The translations under genes and the position numbers were made by a program. This document shows, piece by piece, positions 45,070-53,640 of a stretch of DNA of 64,000 nucleotides (positions within the stretch are counted from its first letter, which is position 1; each line of letters begins with the position of its first letter). This DNA is from Streptomyces zhihengii (lineage in GTDB: Bacteria > Actinomycetota > Actinomycetes > Streptomycetales > Streptomycetaceae), in contig NZ_JAFEJA010000003.1 of assembly GCF_016919245.1 (NCBI RefSeq), positions 186,001-250,000 on the forward strand, read 5' to 3'. Below the pieces are notes generated by a model. It made no database searches and was not told the DNA's origin. It saw only the letters and a program-made list of their open reading frames with translations.

Positions 45070-45453
45070 GTGACGCTGACGATTCCCTGTGTCTGTTGCG
45101 GCCATCTGACCCTGAGCGAGCCGCCCGGCTCGTACGAGATCTGTCCGGTGTGCTTCTGGGAGGACGATCGTGTGCAGCTGCGCTGGCCAGACTGGACTGG
45201 CGGAGCGAACAGGCCATCCTTGATCGAGGCCCAGGTGAACTTCACAGACTTCGGGGCCTGCTAGGAACGGTTCGTGACCAGGGTCCGGCTGCCTCAGGAC
45301 GACGAGCCGCTGGATCCCAACTGGCGCCCCATCGCTCCGGGGCGAGACCGCTTCGAACCCCATGGCAGACAGGAGGCACCCTGGCCAGACGACTGCGCGG
45401 TCCTGTACTGGTGGCGCTATCGAGACGCTGGATCTTGGCGGCGCAGCAGCTGA
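45070..45453 (+). pseudogene. CPCC-type cysteine-rich protein with premature stop
   Basis: From GTG 45070 the frame gives CVCCGHLTLSEPPGSYEICP, VCFWEDDRVQLRWPDWTGGA and EAQVNFTDFGAC, then TAG (45262-45264). The same frame continues with ERFVTRVRLPQDDEPLDPNW, RPIAPGRDRFEP and WPDDCAVLYWWRYRD to TGA 45451-45453. This is the complete Cys_rich_CPCC layout of about 127 residues, broken only by the TAG. The CxxC pairs suggest zinc binding. Such genes are frequent near toxin loci. Without suppression, a 64-residue fragment would be made. Confidence 0.7.
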
Positions 45454-45689
45454 GATGGCCAGCCGGCTTCGCCAACCAACCGTCTGAGGAATCCGTCGAG
45501 GATCTGCTCGCGCGACCTGTTTCCTTGGCCGCCGCGTCGTCTCGCTCGCGGCCGGGGGTGCGCTGGAATTCGATCCTGGTGACGAAAAACGTGCATCACT
45601 CACAGATCCACTCGACGCGGCAGTCCATCTCAACGGGATGAGCACGGTAGCCGCGGCTCACATCGGCTAACGCTGGCTGGCGTCCCTGC

Positions 45690-46046
45690 TCACGGCCTGA
45701 GCCGGTTGTGCTGCGGGTCGAAGCAGATCAGCCCCATGGATTCCGCTACGGCTGCCGCGTAGGCCGACGCTTCTGCGGCCATGTTCCACCGTATGGGGAA
45801 GTAGATCAGCGGGCCACTGGCTTCGCTGATCAACGGCCCAGTCGACCAAGGCGAGGTGTCTTCCTCGTCCTCGATGAGTTCGCACCACCGCTCAAGCAGC
45901 GCGGCAACATAGGCCGCTATACGTTCGGACGGAGGCTCATCCACCTCGCCGCCTATGTAACGGTCGTACAGGTCGTTGAAGAATCGGGCGGCGGCCCTGT
46001 CGTCCGCCGGCCTCTCGCCTTCCCAGACGGCCAGGTCGTAGCTCAT
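45690..46046 (-). CDS. Small acidic conserved Streptomyces protein, possibly an immunity protein
   Basis: 118 residues from ATG 46046 (MSYDLAVWEGERPADD); an ATG ten codons upstream is less likely. It contains ARFFNDLYDRYIGGE, ERIAAYVAALLERWCELIED, EEDTSPWSTGPLISEASGPL and ESMGLICFDPQHNRLRP. This family (SYDLAVWEG ... GLVCFDPQ) is widespread in actinomycetes and often sits beside toxin or T7SS genes. Its biochemical function is unknown to me. It is acidic, with no signal or membrane segment. It appears intact, unlike its decayed neighbours. Confidence 0.75.
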   Translation of the reverse strand: MSYDLAVWEGERPADDRAAARFFNDLYDRYIGGEVDEPPSERIAAYVAALLERWCELIEDEEDTSPWSTGPLISEASGPLIYFPIRWNMAAEASAYAAAVAESMGLICFDPQHNRLRP

Positions 46047-46198
46047 GCCCCGGACATTCTCACACCGCACTGACACCCATCTGCCCGGTCATCGGCACAA
46101 CCTCCAACCACAGGAAACGACCTATTAGGTCCAACGGTCGGCCGTCTCAGGACTGCGGATCTTGTCAAAGTCGTTCGGTGTTCGCCTCGGTGCCTGAC

Positions 46199-47250
46199 GA
46201 CTACACCAGACCGGCTTCGGGTTGGCTCCGCTGGGAAGGTGCTCGACGTCCGGGTGGACTGTCCCTTGATGATGGGAAGTGGCGTCGGCTGCGGCTCAGA
46301 ACGAGCGGTGGGTGACCTTGAGGTGCAGCCGCTCCCAAGGACCGGGTGGTGGCAGTGCCATAGAAGCGTTTATCGGCTGCGCCGCCCGGCGGGTGCTTCG
46401 GGTGCTGGGCTGTCCGAAGACGAAGGTGCCGCCGTGGCTGCGGTAGACGGCCCCCGGTCTGAGGCTGCCGCGAGGGTACAAACCTGTGCAGGACGCGGTC
46501 CAAGCGGCTGGCTAGCACCTGCACCGGCAAGTCCCGCAGAACGTGAGCCAGCCGGTGCGCGTCGTGCCCAGCGTCCGCGATGACAAAGCCGCCAAGCTCT
46601 CCGGTCTGCCCCCTGACCTAGAGTGATCAGCCGCCAGACCAGCGCGCCCAACTCTCGGGCGATGACGTAGTGGTGCGTTCCCCGAGTACCAGGCGAAGCA
46701 CGTCCAGAGGTGGGGCCGTGCCCGAGCGCACAGACGGATGTGTCACCAGATCCGCTGCAGTGACACGTGAACGTCCGGCCACAGTGAGCACGTGACATAG
46801 CCGGCCAGGAGCAGCCAGCTGTCCGCCGACCGGGGCACGGGCGGGCCAGGGCTCGCCGCAGCCGGTCTGTGTCGAGCCGGCCTTAGGCGACCGTGAGCAG
46901 AGGCCCCTCTGCGCGCGGCGCTGTTCGCCCACCAGTGACAGCGCGGCCAGTGATCTCACCGATCCTGTACAGAACTGCGAGCGCGAGGCAGAGCGTTCGA
47001 ACGCGTGGTGAGGGAGGAGAAGTCTGCGCCGCAGGCCATCGGACATCGGACGTGGATGCCTTTGTTGACCCAGAGCGGTAGTCAATCGCGCATGTAGCTC
47101 TAGGGACTGGGCCCCTCCAGCAGAGATGGCTGGTGCTGGGGCAGCTCCCGTACCCACTGCTGAACCATCGAGGGATCGGCCACACGTCCATTGGCCATCC
47201 CTAGTCGCTGCGATGGCAAATGTCAGTGATGGCGCAGTGCGCAAGGCAAT
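46199..47250 (-). pseudogene. IS701-like (NF041680-type) transposase, multiply frameshifted
   Basis: Pieces in several minus-strand frames line up with one Streptomyces transposase: VRSLAALSLVGEQRRAQRGL, RLDTDRLRRALARPCPGRR, ERTHHYVIARELG-type segment, GELGGFVIADAG-type segment, LPVQVLASRLDRVLHRF, HGGTFVFGQPSTR and WERLHLKVTHRSF. At least four frame changes and internal stops are needed, so it is an old relic. Confidence 0.65.
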
Positions 47251-47558
47251 AGGGGGCTGAGCCTCGACTGACAAGCTCACCGCCTGGCTGTCCCAGAAGG
47301 AATCCGTTGTCACCTCACGCCGCTTACATTCGCTGAATCGTTCCACAAAGCAAATCGACGATACAGGCTATGCCTTCAGCTCCGTTCCTGCAGCTTCCAG
47401 TGAGCGGCCAGTGAACTCGGTACGTTTAGGAACGTGTTGGCGATGAGTCGGGCAGACATAGGAGGGTGCGGCCACGTTCGGCTGCGGGATCCTAAAATGT
47501 CGAATCGTACCCATCCTGCAAGCACGCGGTCGTGTGGGCTTCAAGGAGATGCGCCAAC
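47251..47558. other. Short intergenic region before the ART-fold gene
   Basis: About 300 bp with no gene. AAGGAG at 47543-47548 is the Shine-Dalgarno of the next gene. Confidence 0.5.
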
Positions 47559-48437
47559 ATGAGCTGGATCGACGACCTCCGACATTCTGATCCGGACGGA
47601 CAGCCCGCGTACTCAGAACCAGATGACGGCGATCCGCGCATGCAACGCCCGCCGCGACCTGCGGCACGGATCGTACCAACAGGGGGCAGGGGAATCTCTC
47701 TCGACCGATTGCGAGTAGCCACTTCTTATGGCACGCGCTACGCGTCATCTAGGAGCATCGCGACTGCCGCGCTTGAGTCCGGGCGGCTGGGGAACGGATT
47801 GCAAAATAGCCGTGATACGCGTTTCAGTATCACGTCAGACTTGGCGAGTCTGCATCTGTACTTGACCGGAGAGTGGCAATGGCTCGACGCTGCAATGTCG
47901 GAAGGGAAGGAGGGCGCGCATATTTCGCTCGCCCGGTGTGTGGCCTCAGGGCTCTGCAGACTTCCTCAATTTCGCGGCCTCGCTGTGGTCCCCACTCCGA
48001 CTGCGCAAGTGGCGGACTGGTACAAGAAGCATCGATACGTGACTGAGCGTGGATTTTGGTCAGCGTCTGCGTCTGCCGTCAGCAATATTGCATCCGGATT
48101 CCTCATATGGTCGCTCACTGCGCGAAACACATCAGCGGTTGACCCGAGTTCCCCGGACCGGGTGGTTTTTATGCCAGGCACTCGATTTAAAGTGCTGCAA
48201 GTAGGACGCGGGCGCCATCCCGTTGTTCTTATCCGTGAACTCTTTCCACAGGAGGCGCACGATACCTTCGACCGTGACAATACCGCACTCACCGCGCTGG
48301 ATGATGGTATCGCAACCGAGATAGCCAGCAGAATAGGTGGGGTGAATGTCGCTGCCTCAGAAACTGTGGCACAAGGCGGCCCTCCCGCGCGAGCTCCCGG
48401 GATGAAAGTGGCACTTGCTCCTGCGGACCCCATTTAG
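47559..48437 (+). CDS. ART-fold protein of T7SS loci, apparently without catalytic Glu
   Basis: 292 residues from ATG 47559, preceded by AAGGAGATG at good spacing. Residues 1-40 are acidic and Pro-rich. From residue about 45 the protein follows the mono-ART layout: LPQFRGLAVVP (R139-G140, in the place of YRG), GFWSASASA (166-171, in the place of the STS strand), FLIWSLTARNTSAV and SSPDRVVFMPGTRFKVLQV. In active ARTs the last strand begins ExEVxF; here the equivalent residues are P199-D-R201-VVF, so the catalytic Glu is absent. It may be a catalytically dead ART-fold adaptor. Similar domains are known to me from Streptomyces T7SS loci, but this recollection was not checked. Confidence 0.6.
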   Translation: MSWIDDLRHSDPDGQPAYSEPDDGDPRMQRPPRPAARIVPTGGRGISLDRLRVATSYGTRYASSRSIATAALESGRLGNGLQNSRDTRFSITSDLASLHLYLTGEWQWLDAAMSEGKEGAHISLARCVASGLCRLPQFRGLAVVPTPTAQVADWYKKHRYVTERGFWSASASAVSNIASGFLIWSLTARNTSAVDPSSPDRVVFMPGTRFKVLQVGRGRHPVVLIRELFPQEAHDTFDRDNTALTALDDGIATEIASRIGGVNVAASETVAQGGPPARAPGMKVALAPADPI

Positions 48438-49272
48438 CGAGTGGGGCCGTAGTGTCACCATGGCCATCAAGGGAATCCCGGTATTGCTGCCCCTCACGGC
48501 AAGTCAGCACCCTGTATGCGTCCGGAGCGGTGAACGTCAGTGCTGTCAAGCAGCACTGAAGAGAGGGTCCGCGTATAACGGTGAGCCTCGCCGAAGTCGC
48601 ATATCACCTGAAATGTAAAAATACAAATTTTCATGCGAAAAATCCATTTTGGGTCATTTATACTCTTTCGATCCGATTGAGTGCGGCTGTCAAGAACCTG
48701 AATCGCAGCCCAACGAGCCCGGCCGACTAAGCGGGCACCAAACGGACATTCGTGAGAGAGATTCGGGCGGTGCGATTTCTCGCGAACCCACCTAAGGTTT
48801 CTCTGACGCAGACCCCTGTCAGGGCCTGCGGATGGAAACCACCGTCTCTGGATGAGGATCTGGTTTCCAACGTCACACCCTCGCCATGATCTGGCGTCGG
48901 GGTGACACAGATGGCTGGACACTGCCCGCACTGGATGCAAGGCGGCAGTTGCCCCAGCCTTGCACTGGGCGTGGGGGCCCGTGTGCGAGTGGTCTCCCGG
49001 GCCGGCACGTGATGCGACGTCCGGCCCGGGAGCTGCCGCAGAACGCGCGCTTAGGTGATCTCGCTTACAAAAGGGTGTTAGGCGTTCAAAGGAAGCCTCG
49101 GCAGTCCCGCGTCCCTCGCTGTAAGGCAGCCCTTTGCCGCAAACAGGCGATGAAAATGCGGTGCTTGTGCTAATCGAGAAGCGATTGGCTTTCTTGTGGA
49201 CACGGTTTCCCTGTGTTGATGCTTTGAGTTCATAAGGGACGAGTGTAGAGCGCGATCGGTCATTGGAGCTGT
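48438..49272. other. Region without a supportable gene; AT-rich segment
   Basis: 835 bp. Frames on both strands lack starts with ribosome-binding sites and family features. 48611-48670 is strikingly AT-rich for this genome. The end of the region holds the LuxR promoter; GGAG lies just before ATG 49273. Confidence 0.45.
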
Positions 49273-50052
49273 ATGTCGGAAGCAAATTCTTCGGCGCCTG
49301 ATTGGTCGAACGAAAAGCGGCTGACTAGCGGGGACTCGATGAAATCGTCCATGCAATCGGCAGAAGATGCAGATTCGAAGGATGTAATTGCGTCTGAAGA
49401 GTCCGCTACCCGACGTCGATGGAGCGCCGGTCTGCCCAGAGTGGCCACTGTTCATGTTCGTGGCGAGGATGCCCTGACACGGGCAGGCTTGTCGCGCCAT
49501 CTCGTGCTGCTGCCGTGGCTGATGGAGATAGAAGCGGACGTAACACAAGCTGCTGATGTCTGCGTCTTCGGAGTGCGCGGAACTGGAGAATCTCTTCCTA
49601 CTTCATTGAAGCGGATTTCGTGCGGTCCAAAATGCCGCTTTGTGCTCCTTGTTGATGATGCGTGGGAAACGGATATATCTTCTGTCGTCCACCTAGGAGT
49701 GCGTGCAGTGCTGTGGCGGTCTAAGTTTTCGCCAAGAGGCTTCGAATCGGCGATAAGGTCAGCCGTAGAAATGTCAGACCTCACCGATTCTTCCCGCGAT
49801 GCTCTTGTGCGTAAAATATCGCAAACGCGGCGCCAAATGCTAAGTCCCGGCGATGGCGTCACTGGGTTTACCGCTCGAGAGATTGATGTCCTTCGATTCC
49901 TTGCTGCGGGCATGGATCTGGAAAAGATATCCGCAGCGATGTCGTACTCGGAGCGAACTATAAAGAACATACTCTACGGGGCCATGAAAAGGCACAAGCT
50001 GCAGAATCGAACGCATCTTGTCTCTTATGCTATTCGGGCGGGTCTTATATGA
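49273..50052 (+). CDS. LuxR/NarL-type transcriptional regulator, paralogue of 35520-36200
   Basis: 259 residues from ATG 49273 (TTGGAG upstream). The C-terminal HTH is FTAREIDVLRFLAAGMDLEK, ISAAMSYSERTIKNILYGAM, ending YAIRAGLI. The central region (CRFVLLVDDAWETDISSVVH, LGVRAVLWRSKFSPRGFESA) looks receiver-like but lacks an obvious phospho-acceptor site. Residues 1-50 are a Ser-rich extension missing in the paralogue. A strong rho-independent hairpin follows 14 bp after the stop. By analogy with the other copy it may control T7SS-island genes; no target is visible. Confidence 0.85.
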   Translation: MSEANSSAPDWSNEKRLTSGDSMKSSMQSAEDADSKDVIASEESATRRRWSAGLPRVATVHVRGEDALTRAGLSRHLVLLPWLMEIEADVTQAADVCVFGVRGTGESLPTSLKRISCGPKCRFVLLVDDAWETDISSVVHLGVRAVLWRSKFSPRGFESAIRSAVEMSDLTDSSRDALVRKISQTRRQMLSPGDGVTGFTAREIDVLRFLAAGMDLEKISAAMSYSERTIKNILYGAMKRHKLQNRTHLVSYAIRAGLI

Positions 50053-50066
50053 CTCTCGACGCATGA

Positions 50067-50094
50067 AAGCAAGGTGCATAGTTGCGCCTTGCTT
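50067..50094 (+). terminator. Rho-independent-like hairpin after the LuxR gene
   Basis: AAGCAAGGTGCA (50067-50078), loop TAGT, TGCGCCTTGCTT (50083-50094): a 12-bp stem with one G-T pair. The IS5 element begins 2 bp later. Confidence 0.75.
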
Positions 50095-50095
50095 A

Positions 50096-50956
50096 GACCG
50101 TGTGCTATGTGGTGAGGCGTCGTTGAACTCGACATGGCGCGGGGTACGTGGAGTTGGATCCGGACTGCCTGTGGGAGATCGCGAAGCCGCTGATCCCACC
50201 GTCGAAGGTGCGGCCGCAGGGCGGCGGAACGCAGGGCACCCCTGATGAGACGCTGTTCGCCGCCGTCATCTACGTCCTGGTGTCCGGCTGCGCCTGGCGG
50301 GCGTTGCCACCCTGCTTCGGGATATCGAAGCCGACCGCCCACCGGCGGTTCCTGATCTGCTCGCGAGCCGGTGTCTGGGGCCGCCTGCACGAGGCCGTGC
50401 TGCACCGGCTCGACGACGTCGGCCTCCTCGACGTCACCCGCGTCGTCCTCGACACCGCCCACGTCAGGGCAAGAGAAGGGGTGAACACACAGGTCCGAGC
50501 CCCGTGGACCGGGGCAAGCCGGGTTCCAAGATGCACGTCCTGTCGGACGCGAACGGACTGTCCCTCCTCGTCGGCGTCTCCGCCGGCAAAACCCACGACA
50601 GCGAAGGACTGAAGCCGATGGTGGAGGGTCACCAAACGAGACACGACCCCCACCGCGGCTGCTACTTCAAGCCCCGGCGCCTGCACGTCTACAAAGCCTA
50701 CGACCGTGCCGACCTGCGCAGATGGCTCCGCGGGAAGCCCATCGGCGTGCGCATCGCCCGCAAAGGCGTTGAGTCCGGCGAGCGATTGGGGCGCCGCAGA
50801 TGGGTCATCGAGCGGACGATGTCCTGGCCGTCCGGCTACCGCCGCTTGAGCCCTCGCTACGAACGCGATCCCCGCAACTACCTGGCCTTTCTCGGCCTTG
50901 CCGCCACCCTGTGCTGCTACAAGCGACTCATCCGCCTCACCACGTAGGACACGGTC
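50096..50956 (+). mobile_element. IS5-family element, copy A (861 bp)
   Basis: The ends are GACCGTGTGCTATGTGGTGA on the left and the complement of GACCGTGTCCTACGTGGTGA on the right. TA flanks both sides (50094-50095 and 50957-50958). The length is exactly that of the inverted copy at 57008-57868. Confidence 0.88.
50148..50947 (+). CDS. IS5 (IS427-group) transposase, two frames joined by -1 frameshift
   Basis: OrfA starts at GTG 50148 (ELDPDCLWEIAKPLIPPSKV). OrfB carries DRGKPGSKMHVLSDANGL, KAYDRADLRRWLRGKP and RRRWVIERTMSWPSGYRR. Slipping back one base on the GGGG at 50478-50481 joins them as REGGEHTGPSPVDRGKPG, a perfect family match. The same site and shift exist in the other copy, so this is programmed frameshifting rather than damage. 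The element is probably functional. Confidence 0.82.
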
Positions 50957-51425
50957 TAGGACCGGTCCCGTCCGGCAGAAGCTCTGCCGGGCGGTCGAGC
51001 CCGAGATGTGGCTGATCGACGACGTGTCGTATCCCAAGTGGGGTACGGCTTCGGCCGGCGTGGCCCGGCAGTACTGCGGGGCGCTCGGGAAGCGGGCGAG
51101 CCAGGTCGCGGTCAGTGTCCATGCCGCCACCGACAAGGCATCGTGCCCGCTGGACTGGCAGTTGTACTTGCCGCGGGAAGGGCGGACGAGCCGGACCGCT
51201 CCCGCCCGGCGGGGGTGCCGGAGGAAGCCGCGTTGGCCACCGGGAGAAGTGGCGCCTGACTCTCGGCGCCCCCTGGACACGCTCATATGGGCTTCACCAC
51301 GGCGACTACCTGTGGGCTCTCAGCGACGTCTACCCGATGCCAAAGCCCACTACTGGTGGCGACGTGACGACCACCTGGACTGGCACGCCGCTGGCCAGCG
51401 CAGTCCGTTCAACCGGACGCTAGGC
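50957..51425 (+). pseudogene. IS701-like transposase fragment
   Basis: The frame gives WLIDDVSYPKWGTASAGVAR, QYCGALGKRASQVAVSVHAA and DKASCPLDWQLYLP, which is the first-Asp block of IS701 transposases. Later pieces in another frame (GHREKWRLTLG, LWALSDVYPM) are shifted. Both the N-terminus and the C-terminal catalytic block are missing. Copy A of the IS5 element abuts it. Confidence 0.65.
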
Positions 51426-51574
51426 CAACTCCACCGCTGCCTCAGGACGCCGCCTGTTCGATCAGCACACCGTGTTCCCGGCGCGGCGCGCCCCAGCACC
51501 GGCAGGGGCGTAGGCGCTCTCGCTCACGACTCACCGCTACAGAAGGTTGCTTTGCAGAGTGCATCAATCACAGG

Positions 51575-52343
51575 ATGATCGGCTGGTCCGCACTCCACGA
51601 CGCCTACGGTCCGGAACTTGAAATTCCCGGGCTGCTGGACAGAGCCATCGGTCGTGACCAGGAGGCCGTTGAAGGGCTTTGGGGGCGCTTGTGCCACCAG
51701 GGGGCGATTTACCCCGGCGAGCATCGTCGCGCTACCGCACCTGGCGGGTATAGCCAAGACCGAGGACGCCGGAGACTCGGCGCTCGATCTGGCTGGAGCC
51801 ATAGCGGGTGGCCTCCTTCAATCCCACGGCGCCGACGAAGAAGTCGCCCGCTGTGCGACGGCCTTGGCCGAGCTGAGCGCCACGGCCGCCGCGCGGCTGC
51901 GGACTGGACTTGACGGGAAGACTTACCTGAGCCGGCTGCGAACCATCCTTGCGTTCGACGGCCAGCCCTTGTGGTTCGAGGGCCTGGATGACTTCACAGA
52001 TTCCTTCGTCTGCGTCGCTTGTCCGCATTGCGACGCACTGGTGACGATCGCGGTCGGCGACTACGGCTGCTACTCCTCGATTCGGGACTGGAATCTCGGG
52101 GATGTCCATCAGGACCCGCTCCGGCCAGCCGTCCCGCGCGAGCTCACCGGCACCGGGAGGATGTTGCATGAGTCGGCCGTACGGGATGGCCAGCAACGGC
52201 TCGCCTGGGGCCTGACGCACCTGTTCGGTCGGGCGGAATGCCCAGGATGCGGGAGTGCCTTCGGCATCGCAGACGAGTACGCAGCCGCCAATGCACTCGC
52301 CCTAGGGGACTTCGCCCGAGACCACATCAAAGACGCATTCTGA
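51575..52343 (+). pseudogene. HEAT-repeat-type protein with one frameshift
   Basis: From ATG 51575: IGWSALHDAYGPELEIPGLL, DRAIGRDQEAVEGLWGRLCHQGAIYP. The match then continues one frame over from about 51707 with ASIVALPHLAGIAKTEDAGD, LDLAGAIAGG and a zinc-like C-terminal part (VACPHCDALVTIAVGDYG, AECPGCGSAFGIADEY). CHQGTVY-x-AS-x-ALP is typical of Streptomyces HEAT-like proteins found near toxin loci. A single 1-nt indel near 51706 separates the halves. Fixed, it would be about 255 residues. Possible immunity protein (inference). Confidence 0.55.
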
Positions 52344-52699
52344 TGACCACTTGCGGGAGTCTTGGCATGGAAATGTGAGCTCGGGCCGCTGTACCAACTT
52401 GACGGCTCGGCGCCGTGAGGTGTCTGAATGCCCCGCTTCCCTGGTTCAACCAGGACAGTTCGGCAATCTGGTGACCCTTCCGCGGCGCGGGGGCGCGGAA
52501 GCGCTCCGCAAGAGTCGCCCCTGGAGCCGGCCGCTGGGGGACTGTGCACTGTTGGTCGCGACGTACAGACCCGCGAACCTGACCATGCGACGGCTCAAGC
52601 CACTGTTCAGGGTGTCAACCGCGGTTGACCGCATGATCGACCACCCCGGGCAAGTGCTTACGCTCCCGCCTCGCAAGCGGTTCACCAGAGACACGGGGC

Positions 52700-53100
52700 T
52701 TCATCGTGAAGGGCAGCCTGCCACCACCACACCGCTGCACAGTCAAGGTTCTACCGATTTCCATCAACCTTCAGGGCGCCATCGACGTCGACATCGCCTG
52801 GTCGTCTGGCCGCTCGCCGGGAAGCGTCGTGGCTGCGAGGTATGGGAGGGCTCCGGCGCAAGGCCGCGATCTGCCAATCCTCACGATCGCCGACGGAAGC
52901 TACCCGGGCACCGAACTCATCGTTGAGCACCGTTGATACCGCGGCCAGACCGAACTCCTGGACCGGAAAGGGTACGCAACACGTCCCCACAAGCAGGTCG
53001 GGACCGTGTCGAGCACGTCTTCGCCTGCATGAAGATCTGCCGCGAGTGCCGTTTCAGAGGCGATGACCTCCACCACGTCATTTCACATGTTCAGCCGAAG
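52700..53100 (+). pseudogene. IS5-like transposase C-terminal relic
   Basis: Fragments LTIADGSYPGTELIVEHR (ADGGYRGT-type second Asp block), a stop, YRGQTELLDRKG, then in another frame GRDRVEHVFACMKICRECRF and RGDDLHHVISHVQP (RVEHVFAxMK final block). The order is correct for an IS5 transposase, but stops and frameshifts break it. Confidence 0.6.
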
Positions 53101-53640
53101 GCCGGCGACACACCGCAGTTGCCGATCCGAGTGACCAGGTGCGCCCGGGCGTTCGGACCCACTGCTCATCCGTCAGGTCCGACGGATATCCACCCCAGGG
53201 CCATGCAGGCGGAGCCGGACGACCGGATCAGCTATGGGACACGGCAGATCTCAAGATCAATCTGAGGGAGCTGTGGGATCGGGCTTGCGGGGAATCAATC
53301 AGTCCGCTTGGGGACGTGCCTATCTCGGAGCTCTTTCGCTCAAGTGGCCCTCAGATCTAGATAACGAAAGCATAAACGCTGAAGTCGTGATCACCCCACT
53401 ATGTCCGCTAGAGGGTGATTTTCATGTGGCCCAGGACACACTTTTTCCGGAACGCCGACTGATCGGCCCTGGTAAATCAAATCCTCACAGCGACCCGGGG
53501 GAGCACTCTCTTCCTGTCATCCGGGAGCCATCTGATTCCGGCGGGATTGCGTCGGGTTACATCCAGCCAAAATCCGAAAGTGAATCCCGCAGCGTCTCTA
53601 GATCGGACGCTGGTCGGCAAGGAGCAGGAGGGTACGGGAC
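53101..53640. other. Intergenic region upstream of the amino-acid permease
   Basis: 540 bp without a supportable gene. GGAGCAGGAGGG just before 53641 is the ribosome-binding site. No clear operator was seen. Confidence 0.5.

Noticed and set aside
48494-49285. 264-codon minus-strand frame upstream of the LuxR gene
   Set aside because: Composition changes abruptly along it, it runs through the LuxR start region, and there is no family signal.
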